Source: Synechococcus sp. HK01-R
Lineage (GTDB): Bacteria; Cyanobacteriota; Cyanobacteriia; PCC-6307; Cyanobiaceae
Direction: 5' to 3'
Assembly (NCBI RefSeq): GCF_014217855.1
Contig: NZ_CP059059.1
Coordinates: forward strand, 1,984,001-2,048,000
Length of the DNA: 64,000 bases
Of the stretch, positions 1-8,363 are shown in pieces; positions within the stretch are counted from its first letter, which is position 1; every line of letters begins with the position of its first letter. A program made the position numbers and the translations under genes. Under the pieces are notes generated by a model. That model was not told where the DNA came from. It did no database searches and worked only from the letters and a program-made list of their open reading frames with translations.

Positions 1-825
1 CTCGAGCGAAGCTCGCTGTTCGTAGCCCTCGGTGGTGGAGTTGTGGGTGACATGACTGGATTCGCTGCCGCCACCTGGCTGCGGGGTCTAGCGGTCGTTC
101 AGGTTCCGACCACCTTGCTGGCGATGGTGGACGCGGCGATTGGGGGCAAAACCGGAGTCAATCACCCGGGTGGAAAAAATCTGATCGGAGCGTTTCACCA
201 GCCAAAGCTCGTGCTGATCGATCCCTCCACCCTGGCCAGCCTTCCAGAACGGGAATTCCGCGCTGGCATGGCCGAAGTGATCAAGTACGGCGTGATCGGA
301 GATGCGGATCTTTTTGCGCAACTCGAGCAGGGGGGGAAACTGAGCAGCGTCGAGGAAATGGATCCATCCCTGCTGCAGACAACACTCGAGCGATCAGCCC
401 AGGCCAAGGCCAGGGTGGTTGCTGCCGACGAACGGGAGGGGGGTCTGCGCGCCATCCTCAACTACGGACACACGTTTGGTCATGTGGTCGAAAACCTGAC
501 GGGCTACGGGACCTGGCTTCATGGTGAAGCCGTGGCCATCGGCATGGTTGCCGCTGGTGAACTGGCTGTTCAACGCAATCTCTGGAGCCGCGAAGACTGT
601 GATCGGCAACGACGTCTGATCGCGCAGGCGGGCCTACCCAACGCATGGCCAACCCTGAATCCGACAGCCGTCCTTGACACCCTCACAGGCGACAAAAAAG
701 TTCAGGACGGAAAGGTTCGGTTTGTGCTTCCTAAGGCCCTCGGCTCGGTGACCATCGTCAACGATGTTGAGCAGAGAGAAATTCTGGATTGCCTGTCCTC
801 GCTCACTGAGGAAGCGGCTCCCTGA
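1..825 (+). CDS. aroB: 3-dehydroquinate synthase, C-terminal part (5' end outside window)
   Basis: Second step of the shikimate pathway: converts DAHP to 3-dehydroquinate with NAD and a divalent metal, in the cytosol. The frame is open from base 1, reading [17 protein letters not shown], the glycine-rich NAD-binding turn, so the first methionine at 43 is internal. Metal and active-site motifs are visible: the conserved lysines around [13 protein letters not shown], then HTFGHVVE and HGEAVAIGM, whose histidines bind the metal. 274 residues are present of a family length near 360, so roughly the first quarter is missing. Its 3' end overlaps the convergent methyltransferase gene by 23 bases, inside a short tandem duplication. 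Confidence 0.95.
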   Translation, partial: LERSSLFVALGGGVVGDMTGFAAATWLRGLAVVQVPTTLLAMVDAAIGGKTGVNHPGGKNLIGAFHQPKLVLIDPSTLASLPEREFRAGMAEVIKYGVIGDADLFAQLEQGGKLSSVEEMDPSLLQTTLERSAQAKARVVAADEREGGLRAILNYGHTFGHVVENLTGYGTWLHGEAVAIGMVAAGELAVQRNLWSREDCDRQRRLIAQAGLPNAWPTLNPTAVLDTLTGDKKVQDGKVRFVLPKALGSVTIVNDVEQREILDCLSSLTEEAAP

Positions 826-2038
826 GGAAGCGGCTGTTGAACGTTGCTCCCCGGTCGGGCCCCTGGGAAGAGCGTTCAAACGCGATCCAACGGAACTCCC
901 CCAACCCAGCAGGATCCACCAGTCTGAGCAGGGCTTCTCGACGCTGCAGAGCCTGGGCAAGTAGCGATGAGGGCATGTGCTGAAGAGCCTGGAGCCGTTG
1001 CGCTAACCCCAGAGAGAGCAAGGCCTCGCCCTGTCGGCAAGCCCCATGACTGAGCCATCCCTCCTCCTCCGCCATGGCGATCAGGGGCTCAAGGCAGAGG
1101 TGCGCTGTCAGATCACTCTGCCCCGCATCACGCAACAACTCCTGATGACACTGCTGCTGGCCATAGGCCAGCAAGGTTCCATCCCGGCGTGAAGGGCTGT
1201 AATAACGCTTCGCTTCCAGTGCGTAATCCACCACCAACAAGACCCCTGACTCCAGTGCCGTGGCCACCTGATGCAACCAAGGCCTTACCCCTGGATGCCA
1301 TTCACTACACCAGCCCTCGGAGGTTCCATCTGGAGGAATCTGCAGGCCACAACGTGATGTCGCCCACGCCAAGTCATCGACAAGTTGCTGATCGAGCGGG
1401 AGTGAAACCCAGGCAATCTCAGGCTCCAGGTTCATGGTCTGAGGTGATGACCGCTCAGGGAGCAAAACCACCCCAAGCTTCTTCAGCGTTCCTTGTTCAA
1501 AAACCAAGCGCTCAACGGCGAACGCATCGAGCAGTTCGTGGGCAATCACGACCCCGACCACCGGTGATGCCATCAGATCCTCAAGTCGGCTCCAACGCAC
1601 AGGGATGGCATCAGTCACAGCAGCAAGGCGTTCCCGCTGTCGTTGCTGCATGCCGGGATTGCTCTCCACGAGAACAAACTCGAGCTGATCACGACACTCA
1701 GGACAATGCTCCAGAAGAAATGAAAGAAGGTCATGGGCAAGGTGGCCCTCCCCTGGTCCCATCTCCACAAGGCTGAGCCGATTGGAAGGGTGATGGCCCC
1801 TCAGTTGCTCAAGCCAATCCAGCACCTGAAGGCCCAGTAACTCTGCAAAGTCGGATCCAAGAGAGGGGGAGGTCGCAAAGTCCCCATGAGGACCAATCCT
1901 TAGAGCACCGCTGCCATAGGCGCCATGCACAGGGTGGTGCAGGGCGAGGTCCATAAAACGGCAAAAACTGATGCAGCCGCCCTCTTGTGCAATCGCCCGG
2001 GCCAACCAGGGCGGGCACGGCACACCGGAACGATCCAT
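803..2038 (-). CDS. MidA/NDUFAF7-like SAM-dependent methyltransferase (COG1565)
   Basis: 411-residue protein of the SAM-MidA family. Eukaryotic members methylate an arginine of a complex I subunit; the cyanobacterial substrate is unknown. Family features seen: an N-terminal segment with [18 protein letters not shown], then the SAM-binding motif [15 protein letters not shown], then the [15 protein letters not shown] stretch typical of the family. I chose the ATG at 2038 because the family similarity starts just after it. The longer frame to 2182 adds 48 low-complexity residues and would run under the divergent TPM gene. Convergent with aroB. A link to NDH-1 assembly is inference from NDUFAF7. 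Confidence 0.85.
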   Translation of the reverse strand: MDRSGVPCPPWLARAIAQEGGCISFCRFMDLALHHPVHGAYGSGALRIGPHGDFATSPSLGSDFAELLGLQVLDWLEQLRGHHPSNRLSLVEMGPGEGHLAHDLLSFLLEHCPECRDQLEFVLVESNPGMQQRQRERLAAVTDAIPVRWSRLEDLMASPVVGVVIAHELLDAFAVERLVFEQGTLKKLGVVLLPERSSPQTMNLEPEIAWVSLPLDQQLVDDLAWATSRCGLQIPPDGTSEGWCSEWHPGVRPWLHQVATALESGVLLVVDYALEAKRYYSPSRRDGTLLAYGQQQCHQELLRDAGQSDLTAHLCLEPLIAMAEEEGWLSHGACRQGEALLSLGLAQRLQALQHMPSSLLAQALQRREALLRLVDPAGLGEFRWIAFERSSQGPDRGATFNSRFLREPLPQ

Positions 2039-2062
2039 TCGAGAGAATGCTGCAACTGCATC

Positions 2063-2875
2063 ATGGCCATGGGAGCACAACGCGGAATCAAAACCCTCCT
2101 GGCCGTTGCGTTCGCGCTGCTGCTGACATTCGGAGCCCGACCAGCACTGGCCAGCGACAACCCTGAGCTTCTGCCCGACCATGCCACCCCGGTGATCGAC
2201 CTAGCCCGGGCATTCAGTGAGCGCCAGAAGGGTGACCTGGAGGAATCGCTCGACGCCTTTGAAACACGCAGTGGCTGGAAGCTGAGGGTGCTGACCCAGT
2301 ACGAGCGCACCCCAGGTCTGGCCGTCAAGGAGTTCTGGGGGCTCGATGAACGCAGCTTGCTGCTGGTAGCCGATCCCCGCGGCGGCAACCTTCTCAATTT
2401 CAACGTGGGGGATGCCTTCTTTGCCCTCATGCCACGCACCTGGTGGGTGGAGCTGCAAACCCGCTACGGCAACCAGTATTACGTGCGTGACCACGGAGAG
2501 GATGGAGCGATCCTGGCCGCCATCGATGCCGTGGAGGTCTGCCTCGACAGGGGTGGATGCCAGGTGGTTCCAGGATTGCCTCAAGAACAGTGGCTCTGGA
2601 CCCTCTCGACGGCCATTCTCGGAGGCCTGATCGCTGGTTTCGCTGCCTACCCCAGAAAACATGGGGAGGTGATCTCCTGGTCGTGGCTCCTCCTACTGTC
2701 ACCTCTCTGGGTGATGTTGTTCGGGGTGTTTGGAATCGCCCCAGTGGTCACCCGCACGAGCGAGATCCTTCCTCTGCTTCGCAATGGGCTGGGCTTTGTC
2801 GGAGCCGCAGTCTTGGCCTATCTGATTGCAGGGGCCACGGTTGGCAAGGATCGCCAAGGGGCTGAGGAATCGTGA
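2063..2875 (+). CDS. TPM-domain membrane protein (Psb32/YgcG-like)
   Basis: 270-residue protein. An N-terminal signal peptide (hydrophobic stretch ending near ARPALA) is followed by a TPM domain beginning HATPVIDLARAFSERQKGDLEESL. The second half holds about three hydrophobic segments (LSTAILGGLIAGFAAYP, WLLLLSPLWVMLFGVFG, GLGFVGAAVLAYLIAGA). Cyanobacterial and plant relatives include Psb32/TLP18.3, which take part in photosystem II repair; that role is inferred here. I chose ATG 2063 for the signal peptide; the upstream extension to 1925 is antisense to the methyltransferase. ATG 2069 is also possible. It is divergent from the methyltransferase, with only about 24 bases between the starts. 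Confidence 0.8.
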   Translation: MAMGAQRGIKTLLAVAFALLLTFGARPALASDNPELLPDHATPVIDLARAFSERQKGDLEESLDAFETRSGWKLRVLTQYERTPGLAVKEFWGLDERSLLLVADPRGGNLLNFNVGDAFFALMPRTWWVELQTRYGNQYYVRDHGEDGAILAAIDAVEVCLDRGGCQVVPGLPQEQWLWTLSTAILGGLIAGFAAYPRKHGEVISWSWLLLLSPLWVMLFGVFGIAPVVTRTSEILPLLRNGLGFVGAAVLAYLIAGATVGKDRQGAEES

Positions 2876-2906
2876 CGCGGCAACAGCTGAGCAGTCTGTC
2901 GAGACG

Positions 2907-3662
2907 TCAGAAACCACAGAGGATGGTTGGGCCAGTGCAGACAGGCCGCTTGGGGCCTGAATCCTGTTCAGTCTGGGGCTTGGACTGACTGCTGAGCAAT
3001 TCGCGACGCTGATCCCGCACCTGGCGGAGTTGAGCCAAGGTGACGCGGTAAAACCTCTGAAGTTGCGAAAAACGCTTCACAGGCTGACCGTAGTAGCTCG
3101 ACCCACGCAAGGTCGGGAACGAGGCCCATTCCGGTGCAAGCAGAGCGGCGAGCTGTGGTGTCATCACACCAGCGTCGGTCAGGGGAAGAGCCTTACGCCG
3201 TTGAATCAGGAAGAGGGCGCCTTGATCCTGGGCTTCAGGGCCGAAACCCTGCACACCAATACTGCGCTTCACCAAGTCCCAGGTGAAAGGCATGAACTGA
3301 TAAGCACCTGCTGCGGCACTCGCGTAGCGGGAGGAATAAATGACCCGATTGGGATGGCGATCGAGAGAGGCCATCAGGCCACCGCCAAACATCACGCGAT
3401 AGCCGAGGTCACGACCGCCCTTCCAGGTGCCCTCCGCAAAACGAATGGTGTTGAGCAAGGCCCTGCGTTCCGGTGTGATCACGTAAGGAAGAGCAGAGGG
3501 TCCGGACTCCTCAGGGAGCGTGACGGACAAGGACCGAGCCGAGGGTTCGATCGAGGGGAGGGCGACAGTGGATGCCCGGGCTGGACTGAAAGAAACCCCA
3601 ATGGGCACACTTGCAACGACCGCTGCAACGACACGACAGGCGGACGAAACAAGGGAGGCCAT
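2907..3662 (-). CDS. secreted lysozyme-like muramidase (glycoside hydrolase family 104-like)
   Basis: 251-residue protein with a signal peptide (hydrophobic run then FSPARAS). The catalytic part begins at RALLNTIRFAEGTW, where the glutamate in AEGTW is the expected catalytic acid, and continues with SSRYASAAAGAYQFMPFTW, a signature shared with phage-lambda-type endolysins and cyanobacterial GH104 proteins. The C-terminus is basic and low-complexity. Expected role: peptidoglycan glycan-strand cleavage or remodelling in the periplasm. Start is the ATG at 3662, just before the signal peptide; the frame stays open upstream to 3836 but that part has no signal-like start. Monocistronic, with an AT-rich upstream region. 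Confidence 0.75.
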   Translation of the reverse strand: MASLVSSACRVVAAVVASVPIGVSFSPARASTVALPSIEPSARSLSVTLPEESGPSALPYVITPERRALLNTIRFAEGTWKGGRDLGYRVMFGGGLMASLDRHPNRVIYSSRYASAAAGAYQFMPFTWDLVKRSIGVQGFGPEAQDQGALFLIQRRKALPLTDAGVMTPQLAALLAPEWASFPTLRGSSYYGQPVKRFSQLQRFYRVTLAQLRQVRDQRRELLSSQSKPQTEQDSGPKRPVCTGPTILCGF

Positions 3663-3969
3663 AAAAAGCGTTCGGAGGTCAAAAATGCAACAGCGAACAC
3701 GCAGCAAATCAGAAGCGGATGAAATGCAGCGCTGTATCAGATGAAACGAATCACCGAAGCAGAGTGAAGAAAATCGGAAAAAATTCTTCAGACAGCGGAA
3801 CTTTGTCGAAACAACTGACCCCGCCCAGGCGATCAAGTGCCAGTCACAATATTGTCTACACAGTAAATTTTCGAATCAATCGCCAAGATAATGATTCAAA
3901 TCCCTGGCCAGGATTGAAGACTCAGCAGATAGGAAAAGCCAAAAAAGTTTGGATCAGCAATCCTGATGG
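3663..3969. other. 307-base intergenic region, AT-rich, no gene seen
   Basis: Lies between two minus-strand genes. It is visibly richer in A and T than its surroundings, with several A runs at about 3770-3785 and 3930-3950. I see no coding signal on either strand, no tRNA and no clear terminator. It should hold the promoter of the lysozyme-like gene, since that gene starts at 3662 on the minus strand, but I could not pick a convincing -35/-10 pair. Confidence 0.6.
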
Positions 3970-5049
3970 TTACCCCCCACAGCAATCAAGGATCGCCTGC
4001 GCCGCAACTGCTGCACCATCGTTGGCAAGGGGACCGTCCTTGGCCGGATGCAGTGGTTGGTCCAATTGCCAATCACCCGTTTCCAGCTGGTGGCGACTCA
4101 GAATCCGATGCCGACCATGACGTTGAAGGCCGTCCATCAAAGCTGTGGCCTCAGCAAAACCGCTGCGCCTCACCACATGCAGACCCACATCACTCGAAAG
4201 GGCCTCGCAGAAACTGCTGTAGCCGGGTTTGCCCAGATGCCGCTCACAGTGGGGAAGAAGATCCAGGGGGCGAACACCCTCCGGTAAGAGCAACACATTC
4301 GAGCAAGCAGCAAGCCGTTCCCGTTCAGAGGCAAGCGCCGGCTCGCTGAGCACAAATCGATGGGATGACCAGCCGCGAAGCAAGCGGTCATCAAGGGCAA
4401 AGCCCAAACCACCGAAGCCGACGAAGACACGAGGCCTCGCATCGGTGGACAAAGCCTGCTCGAAGGACCTCGGGAGGGGCCTCGGTTGGCTCGCTGTCAG
4501 CCCGATGGAGATTTCTCGCAACCCCCAAGGCATCGCCAGCGAAAACGGACAACGCAAAAGCAAATCACCCCTGGAGTAGGCCTCTGCTGCAGCCTGCGCG
4601 TAATCGCTGAAAGCGCCGTCGAGAGGGGCATAAATCTCATCCCATCCGAAATTCGCCATCCAGACCAGCGGAACCCTGAGGCGTTCCGCGAGGGAAGCTG
4701 CCGCTGGTGGCACATCCCCGACAATCAGTACCGGCGAAGACTGAGCTGCGAGCCAAGCCGCTTCAGCGGCAATCTGATCAGGTAGTTCCTCGTGGAGATC
4801 AGCAAGAGCGGCCAGTGTCGCCTCGGGATCCGTTCCGAGGGCATCGGACTGCACCATGCCCACATCCCATCGACAGCGTCGCAACTCCACTGGCAGGCCT
4901 CGAAAGACAAGGCCCAGAAACCTGGGATCCACTGCCGTACTGACCACCAGCCTTGATCCAGGAGAAAGACGGTGCAGCTCCGCAAGTACGGACGCGTGAC
5001 GAGCAGCATGACCAAATCCATGGCTGCTCAGGCAGGAGTAGATCAGCAC
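3970..5049 (-). CDS. glycosyltransferase-like protein (GT-B / MurG-UGT fold)
   Basis: 359 residues. The N-terminus ends in GFGHAARHASVLAEL, the glycine/histidine loop of GT-B transferases. A C-terminal nucleotide-sugar-binding half contains VFVGFGGLGF and LLPEGVRPLDLLPHCERHLGKPGYSSFCEAL, matching the MurG/UGT donor-site pattern (a conserved stretch followed by a G-x-S/T-x-x-E loop). Related proteins in cyanobacteria are annotated as putative glycosyltransferases; donor and acceptor are unknown. It begins inside the end of the upstream metallophosphoesterase gene (7-base overlap), suggesting an operon. Confidence 0.7.
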   Translation of the reverse strand: MLIYSCLSSHGFGHAARHASVLAELHRLSPGSRLVVSTAVDPRFLGLVFRGLPVELRRCRWDVGMVQSDALGTDPEATLAALADLHEELPDQIAAEAAWLAAQSSPVLIVGDVPPAAASLAERLRVPLVWMANFGWDEIYAPLDGAFSDYAQAAAEAYSRGDLLLRCPFSLAMPWGLREISIGLTASQPRPLPRSFEQALSTDARPRVFVGFGGLGFALDDRLLRGWSSHRFVLSEPALASERERLAACSNVLLLPEGVRPLDLLPHCERHLGKPGYSSFCEALSSDVGLHVVRRSGFAEATALMDGLQRHGRHRILSRHQLETGDWQLDQPLHPAKDGPLANDGAAVAAQAILDCCGG

Positions 5050-5963
5050 CCAACCACCTCAGGAGCATTGCGGTGCCAAAGGGTCTCTTCGAACACCAGG
5101 GTGCCGTCGTCTTCATACCAACGGTGGCTGGCATGGCAGAGCTCACATCCGCTGAACTCCACCCAGGACCAATGGGTGAGTGAACGGCCATCAGCATCAA
5201 CGCCCCGCCGCGGGACACAGGCCGCATTGAGATAGGCCGTACCAAGCCGATCCTGAAGGAAGGTGCAACGTTCACCCTGGCCTCCTTTAAGGCGATGGTG
5301 CATATGACCAAACACCACGAGGGGGACCTCGCGTCTCTGTCGGATCCGGTCAAGAGCCAGAGCCAAGTCTTGATCTCCCCAGTCGATCGCAGGGCGCTTC
5401 CAGTCCCGGCCACAGGGACTGGCCGCATCGGACCCCAGGCCCGAGGGACCCGCGTGGGCGAGAACCACGAGGGGACGATCCTGAGGAGCCTGCTCGGAGG
5501 CCTGCACGATTAATTGAGCAGAGTCTTCTAGCTCGATCGGACCGTAGGTGGCGGCCATGGCGCGGGAGAGGTGAAATCCACCCCCGGCGCTACCTGGCCG
5601 CGCACCAAGCACTGATAGGGCTGGTGCCGACCAATTGCGCAAACTCCAGGCGCAGTGACGATCCCCCAGCACCTTGACCTGGCGCTGAAACAACTCGCCG
5701 GTGGCATCTTTGCCCCGATCGTGATTACCAAGAATTACCGCAGTAGGGATTGGCAGAGCGGCAATCGCTTTGACCAAACGCAGATCCCCATCACTGAGGT
5801 CCCCCACAAACAGAACGGCATCCGGCTGAAGCTGGTCTAGAAGTCGGGCGTCAAGATCGTTCCACTGGCCATGCAGATCTCCGGCAATGGCCAGACGCAG
5901 CCTGCGAGGACCAGACGTCTGCACGGGCTGCGATGCAGGCTCTAGCGATGGAGACGCTTGCAA
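5043..5963 (-). CDS. metallophosphoesterase (calcineurin-like, TIGR04168-type)
   Basis: 306 residues with a complete calcineurin-like metal site: IAGDLHGQW (D and H), FVGDLSDGDL (D), ILGNHDRG (N and H), VLAHAGPSG and VFGHMHHRL (histidines). The order matches a cyanobacterial/plant family often placed near photosynthesis genes, but the substrate is unknown. Start is uncertain: the frame allows TTG at 5963, while GTG at 5924, 13 codons later, sits closer to the conserved domain and may be the real one. It overlaps the downstream glycosyltransferase by 7 bases and is divergent from nadA. Confidence 0.8.
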   Translation of the reverse strand: MQASPSLEPASQPVQTSGPRRLRLAIAGDLHGQWNDLDARLLDQLQPDAVLFVGDLSDGDLRLVKAIAALPIPTAVILGNHDRGKDATGELFQRQVKVLGDRHCAWSLRNWSAPALSVLGARPGSAGGGFHLSRAMAATYGPIELEDSAQLIVQASEQAPQDRPLVVLAHAGPSGLGSDAASPCGRDWKRPAIDWGDQDLALALDRIRQRREVPLVVFGHMHHRLKGGQGERCTFLQDRLGTAYLNAACVPRRGVDADGRSLTHWSWVEFSGCELCHASHRWYEDDGTLVFEETLWHRNAPEVVGC

Positions 5964-6006
5964 TGCAGAGAGTGGTGATGCCTAGGCTGTTGCCATCCTG
6001 CCTCAG

Positions 6007-6981
6007 ATGGTCCTGATGACCGCTGTCACTGCCAACTCGAAGGCCCCAACAGCGGTACCGGTTGACCTTGCTGCTGCGATCCAGGATCTGAAGCGGAAAC
6101 GCAATGCCGTCATCCTGGCGCACTACTACCAGGAACCTGAGATTCAGGACATCGCCGACTTCATTGGTGATTCCCTCGAGCTTTCACGTAAAGCCGCTGG
6201 CACCAATGCTGATGTGATCGTCTTCTGCGGCGTCCATTTCATGGCGGAAACCGCGAAGATCCTCAGCCCCCAGAAAACTGTTCTCCTGCCAGATCTGGAC
6301 GCCGGCTGCTCCCTTGCAGATGACTGTCCGGCCGATGCATTTGCTGACTTCCGCGCCCGCCATCCCGACCACATTGTGGTCAGCTACATCAATTGCACCG
6401 CGGCTGTCAAAGCACAAAGCGACCTGATTTGCACAAGCAGCAATGCCGTCGATCTCGTCAGGCAGCTTCCTGCCGATCGACCGATTCTCTTTGCGCCTGA
6501 TCGCAATCTCGGTCGCTGGGTGCAGAAACAGAGCGGCAGGGAACTCACGCTCTGGCCAGGGCGCTGCATCGTGCACGAAACCTTCAGCGAAGAAGCGGTG
6601 CTCAGGCTTCAAATTGAACACCCAGCTGCCGAGGTGATCGCCCATCCTGAATGCCTCGAACCGCTGTTGGATCTTGCTGATTTCATCGGTTCCACCAGCA
6701 AACTGCTCCATCACGCAGAGAGCAGCAGCGCCGAAAGCTTCATCGTTCTCACTGAACCGGGCATCCTCCACCAGATGCAACAACGCATTCCTGGGAAAAC
6801 CTTCCTAGCTGTGCCAGGTCTGGATGGCTGCAGCTGCAATGCCTGCCCTTACATGCGACTGAACACCCTGGAAAAGCTCTGGCGCTGCCTGTCCGTCGGT
6901 GCCCCAGAAATCGAAATGGATGAGGATCTTCGGCTGCGTGCCCTGCAGCCGATTCAACGGATGCTGGAGATGAGCCTCTGA
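6007..6981 (+). CDS. nadA: quinolinate synthase A
   Basis: Condenses iminoaspartate and dihydroxyacetone phosphate to quinolinate in de novo NAD synthesis; an oxygen-sensitive [4Fe-4S] enzyme. 324 residues, the usual length for the short type. The three cluster cysteines are placed as expected: Cys101 in DAGCSLAD, Cys216 in AHPECLEP and Cys280 in CSCNACPYM. Other conserved elements are ILAHYYQ and the [11 protein letters not shown] strand. ATG at 6007 is used; ATG 6016 is equally possible. Its TGA (6979-6981) overlaps the apparent CTG start of the next gene by four bases, so the two may be translationally coupled. Confidence 0.95.
   Translation: MVLMTAVTANSKAPTAVPVDLAAAIQDLKRKRNAVILAHYYQEPEIQDIADFIGDSLELSRKAAGTNADVIVFCGVHFMAETAKILSPQKTVLLPDLDAGCSLADDCPADAFADFRARHPDHIVVSYINCTAAVKAQSDLICTSSNAVDLVRQLPADRPILFAPDRNLGRWVQKQSGRELTLWPGRCIVHETFSEEAVLRLQIEHPAAEVIAHPECLEPLLDLADFIGSTSKLLHHAESSSAESFIVLTEPGILHQMQQRIPGKTFLAVPGLDGCSCNACPYMRLNTLEKLWRCLSVGAPEIEMDEDLRLRALQPIQRMLEMSL
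6966..6969 (+). promoter_or_regulatory. Shine-Dalgarno-like GGAG deciding a non-canonical start
   Basis: GGAG lies 8 bases upstream of CTG 6978, within the last codons of nadA. It supports translation starting at 6978, where no ATG, GTG or TTG is available in frame between the TGA at 6921 and the GTG at 7215. Confidence 0.4.
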
Positions 6982-7982
6982 TTGAACGCACTCCTGAAGG
7001 GCTCTACTGCCACGCGGCAGAAGCCTGGATCGATCCGATTCGACCTGTACGCCGGGCTCTGATTACCCACGCCCATGCCGACCATGCCAGGGCTGGGTGC
7101 GGTGAGTATTTCGCCGTCAACGCCAGTGAAGCGATCCTGCGCGAACGGCTTGGGAGTGGAATCAGGCTGAACACAGTCAGTTACAGGGAACAACGGCGTA
7201 TCGGGACAGTTCTGGTGTCGTTTCACAGCGCAGGACACGTGCTTGGAAGTGCCCAGATCCGTCTTGAGCATGAGGGATGTGTCTGGGTGGTAAGCGGTGA
7301 TTACAAACGCTGCACAGACCCCAGCTGCGAGCCCTTTGAATCCGTGCCCTGCGATGTCTTGATCACTGAGGCAACGTTTGGTCTTCCGATCTACAGGTGG
7401 CGAAGTGGCGAGCAGGTGGCGCATGAGATCCGCGCCTGGTGGATGGGGGAACGATTGAGACCTTCACTCCTGTTCTGCTACGCCTTTGGAAAAGCCCAAC
7501 GGGTGCTGGCGGAACTGAAAGCCATTGGTGTCGACGATGAGGTGCTGCTCCACGGAGCGGTGGAAACGGTGACTCGCCATTACAGGGATGCAGGCATTCC
7601 CATGACGGCCAGCCGTCCTCTGAGCGATCTTCCCCGAAATGCAAACCTGGAAGGTCGCCTCATCCTCGCTCCCCCTTCCGCCCATCGATCCGCTTGGATG
7701 CGCCGCTTCAAAACCCCGCAGACAGCCTTCGCATCTGGTTGGATGGCGGTGCGCGGAGCACGCCGCCGCAGGGGCTATGAACGAGGCTTCGTCCTCAGTG
7801 ACCACGCTGACTGGCCTGGTCTCGTTCAAACCGTGAAGGAAAGCGGTGCCCGTCGTGTCTATGTGACCCATGGACAAAGCGATGTGCTGGCGCGTTACCT
7901 ACGAGACGTCGAGGGACTGGACGCTGAACCGATCGAAGCGCTGCCTGCAGGAAGGGTGAGTAGCGCCGACGAGGGCAACTGA
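6978..7982 (+). CDS. ligase-associated DNA exonuclease (metallo-beta-lactamase fold)
   Basis: About 334 residues from CTG 6978. The metal-binding motif THAHADHA (His31, His33, Asp35, His36) marks an MBL/beta-CASP nuclease. Later conserved parts are [22 protein letters not shown] and [11 protein letters not shown], as in the exonuclease that accompanies ATP-dependent ligase and Lhr-like helicase. The frame is blocked by TGA at 6921. The first standard start (GTG 7215) would remove the metal motif, so translation must begin earlier, at CTG 6978 (which makes a CTGA overlap with the nadA stop) or ATT 6981. Probable role: end processing in a DNA repair operon. A base error creating the odd start cannot be excluded. 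Confidence 0.85.
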   Translation: MIERTPEGLYCHAAEAWIDPIRPVRRALITHAHADHARAGCGEYFAVNASEAILRERLGSGIRLNTVSYREQRRIGTVLVSFHSAGHVLGSAQIRLEHEGCVWVVSGDYKRCTDPSCEPFESVPCDVLITEATFGLPIYRWRSGEQVAHEIRAWWMGERLRPSLLFCYAFGKAQRVLAELKAIGVDDEVLLHGAVETVTRHYRDAGIPMTASRPLSDLPRNANLEGRLILAPPSAHRSAWMRRFKTPQTAFASGWMAVRGARRRRGYERGFVLSDHADWPGLVQTVKESGARRVYVTHGQSDVLARYLRDVEGLDAEPIEALPAGRVSSADEGN

Positions 7983-8012
7983 CCTAGCGTCGTCCGGTTG
8001 CAGACTCCTGCC

Positions 8013-8360
8013 ATGTCGCGTCTCTTCGTGGTCTGTCTGGCCACCAGCCTCGCCATCGCTCCCGCCCTGGCGGCTGACATTGAGGAGATCTCGATCGAGC
8101 GCATCCAAACGGTGATCTTCCCTGCCGATGGAGCTGAGGCCGCCGCCGCGATTTGCAACGGCCTGGCCGATGGAGTGTTGACCCGTGACGGAATCGGCGT
8201 GGATCTCGCCCGCCTTCAGAACGCTCTCGCCACCAGCGGCAACCCGGATCAAGTGAACCGCTACGTCAACGGTTTCAACCAAACGGCGCAGGCACGCCAG
8301 GGCTGCAACATCAGAATCAGCGATCCGCAAAACACTGACCTCTATCAGTGGCAGTACTGA
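8013..8360 (+). CDS. small secreted protein inside the ligase/exonuclease operon
   Basis: 115 residues. Begins with a clear signal peptide (MSRLFVVCLATSLAIAPALA, cleavage after ALA) followed by an acidic, otherwise unrecognised domain with two cysteines (AAAAICNGLADG and QGCNIRIS) that could form a disulfide. ATG 8013 is preferred over the upstream TTG at 7998. It sits 30 bases after the exonuclease gene and 3 bases before the ligase gene on the same strand, so it is probably co-transcribed with DNA repair genes although its product should be exported. Function unknown. Confidence 0.75.
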   Translation: MSRLFVVCLATSLAIAPALAADIEEISIERIQTVIFPADGAEAAAAICNGLADGVLTRDGIGVDLARLQNALATSGNPDQVNRYVNGFNQTAQARQGCNIRISDPQNTDLYQWQY

Positions 8361-8363
8361 TCG

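Noticed and set aside
1189-1776. 195-codon plus-strand frame
   Set aside because: Opposite the MidA-like methyltransferase; low-complexity proline/arginine translation with no domain.
7215-7982. Shorter exonuclease gene model starting at GTG 7215
   Set aside because: It would drop the THAHADHA metal motif, which is essential to the family, so the gene must start further upstream.
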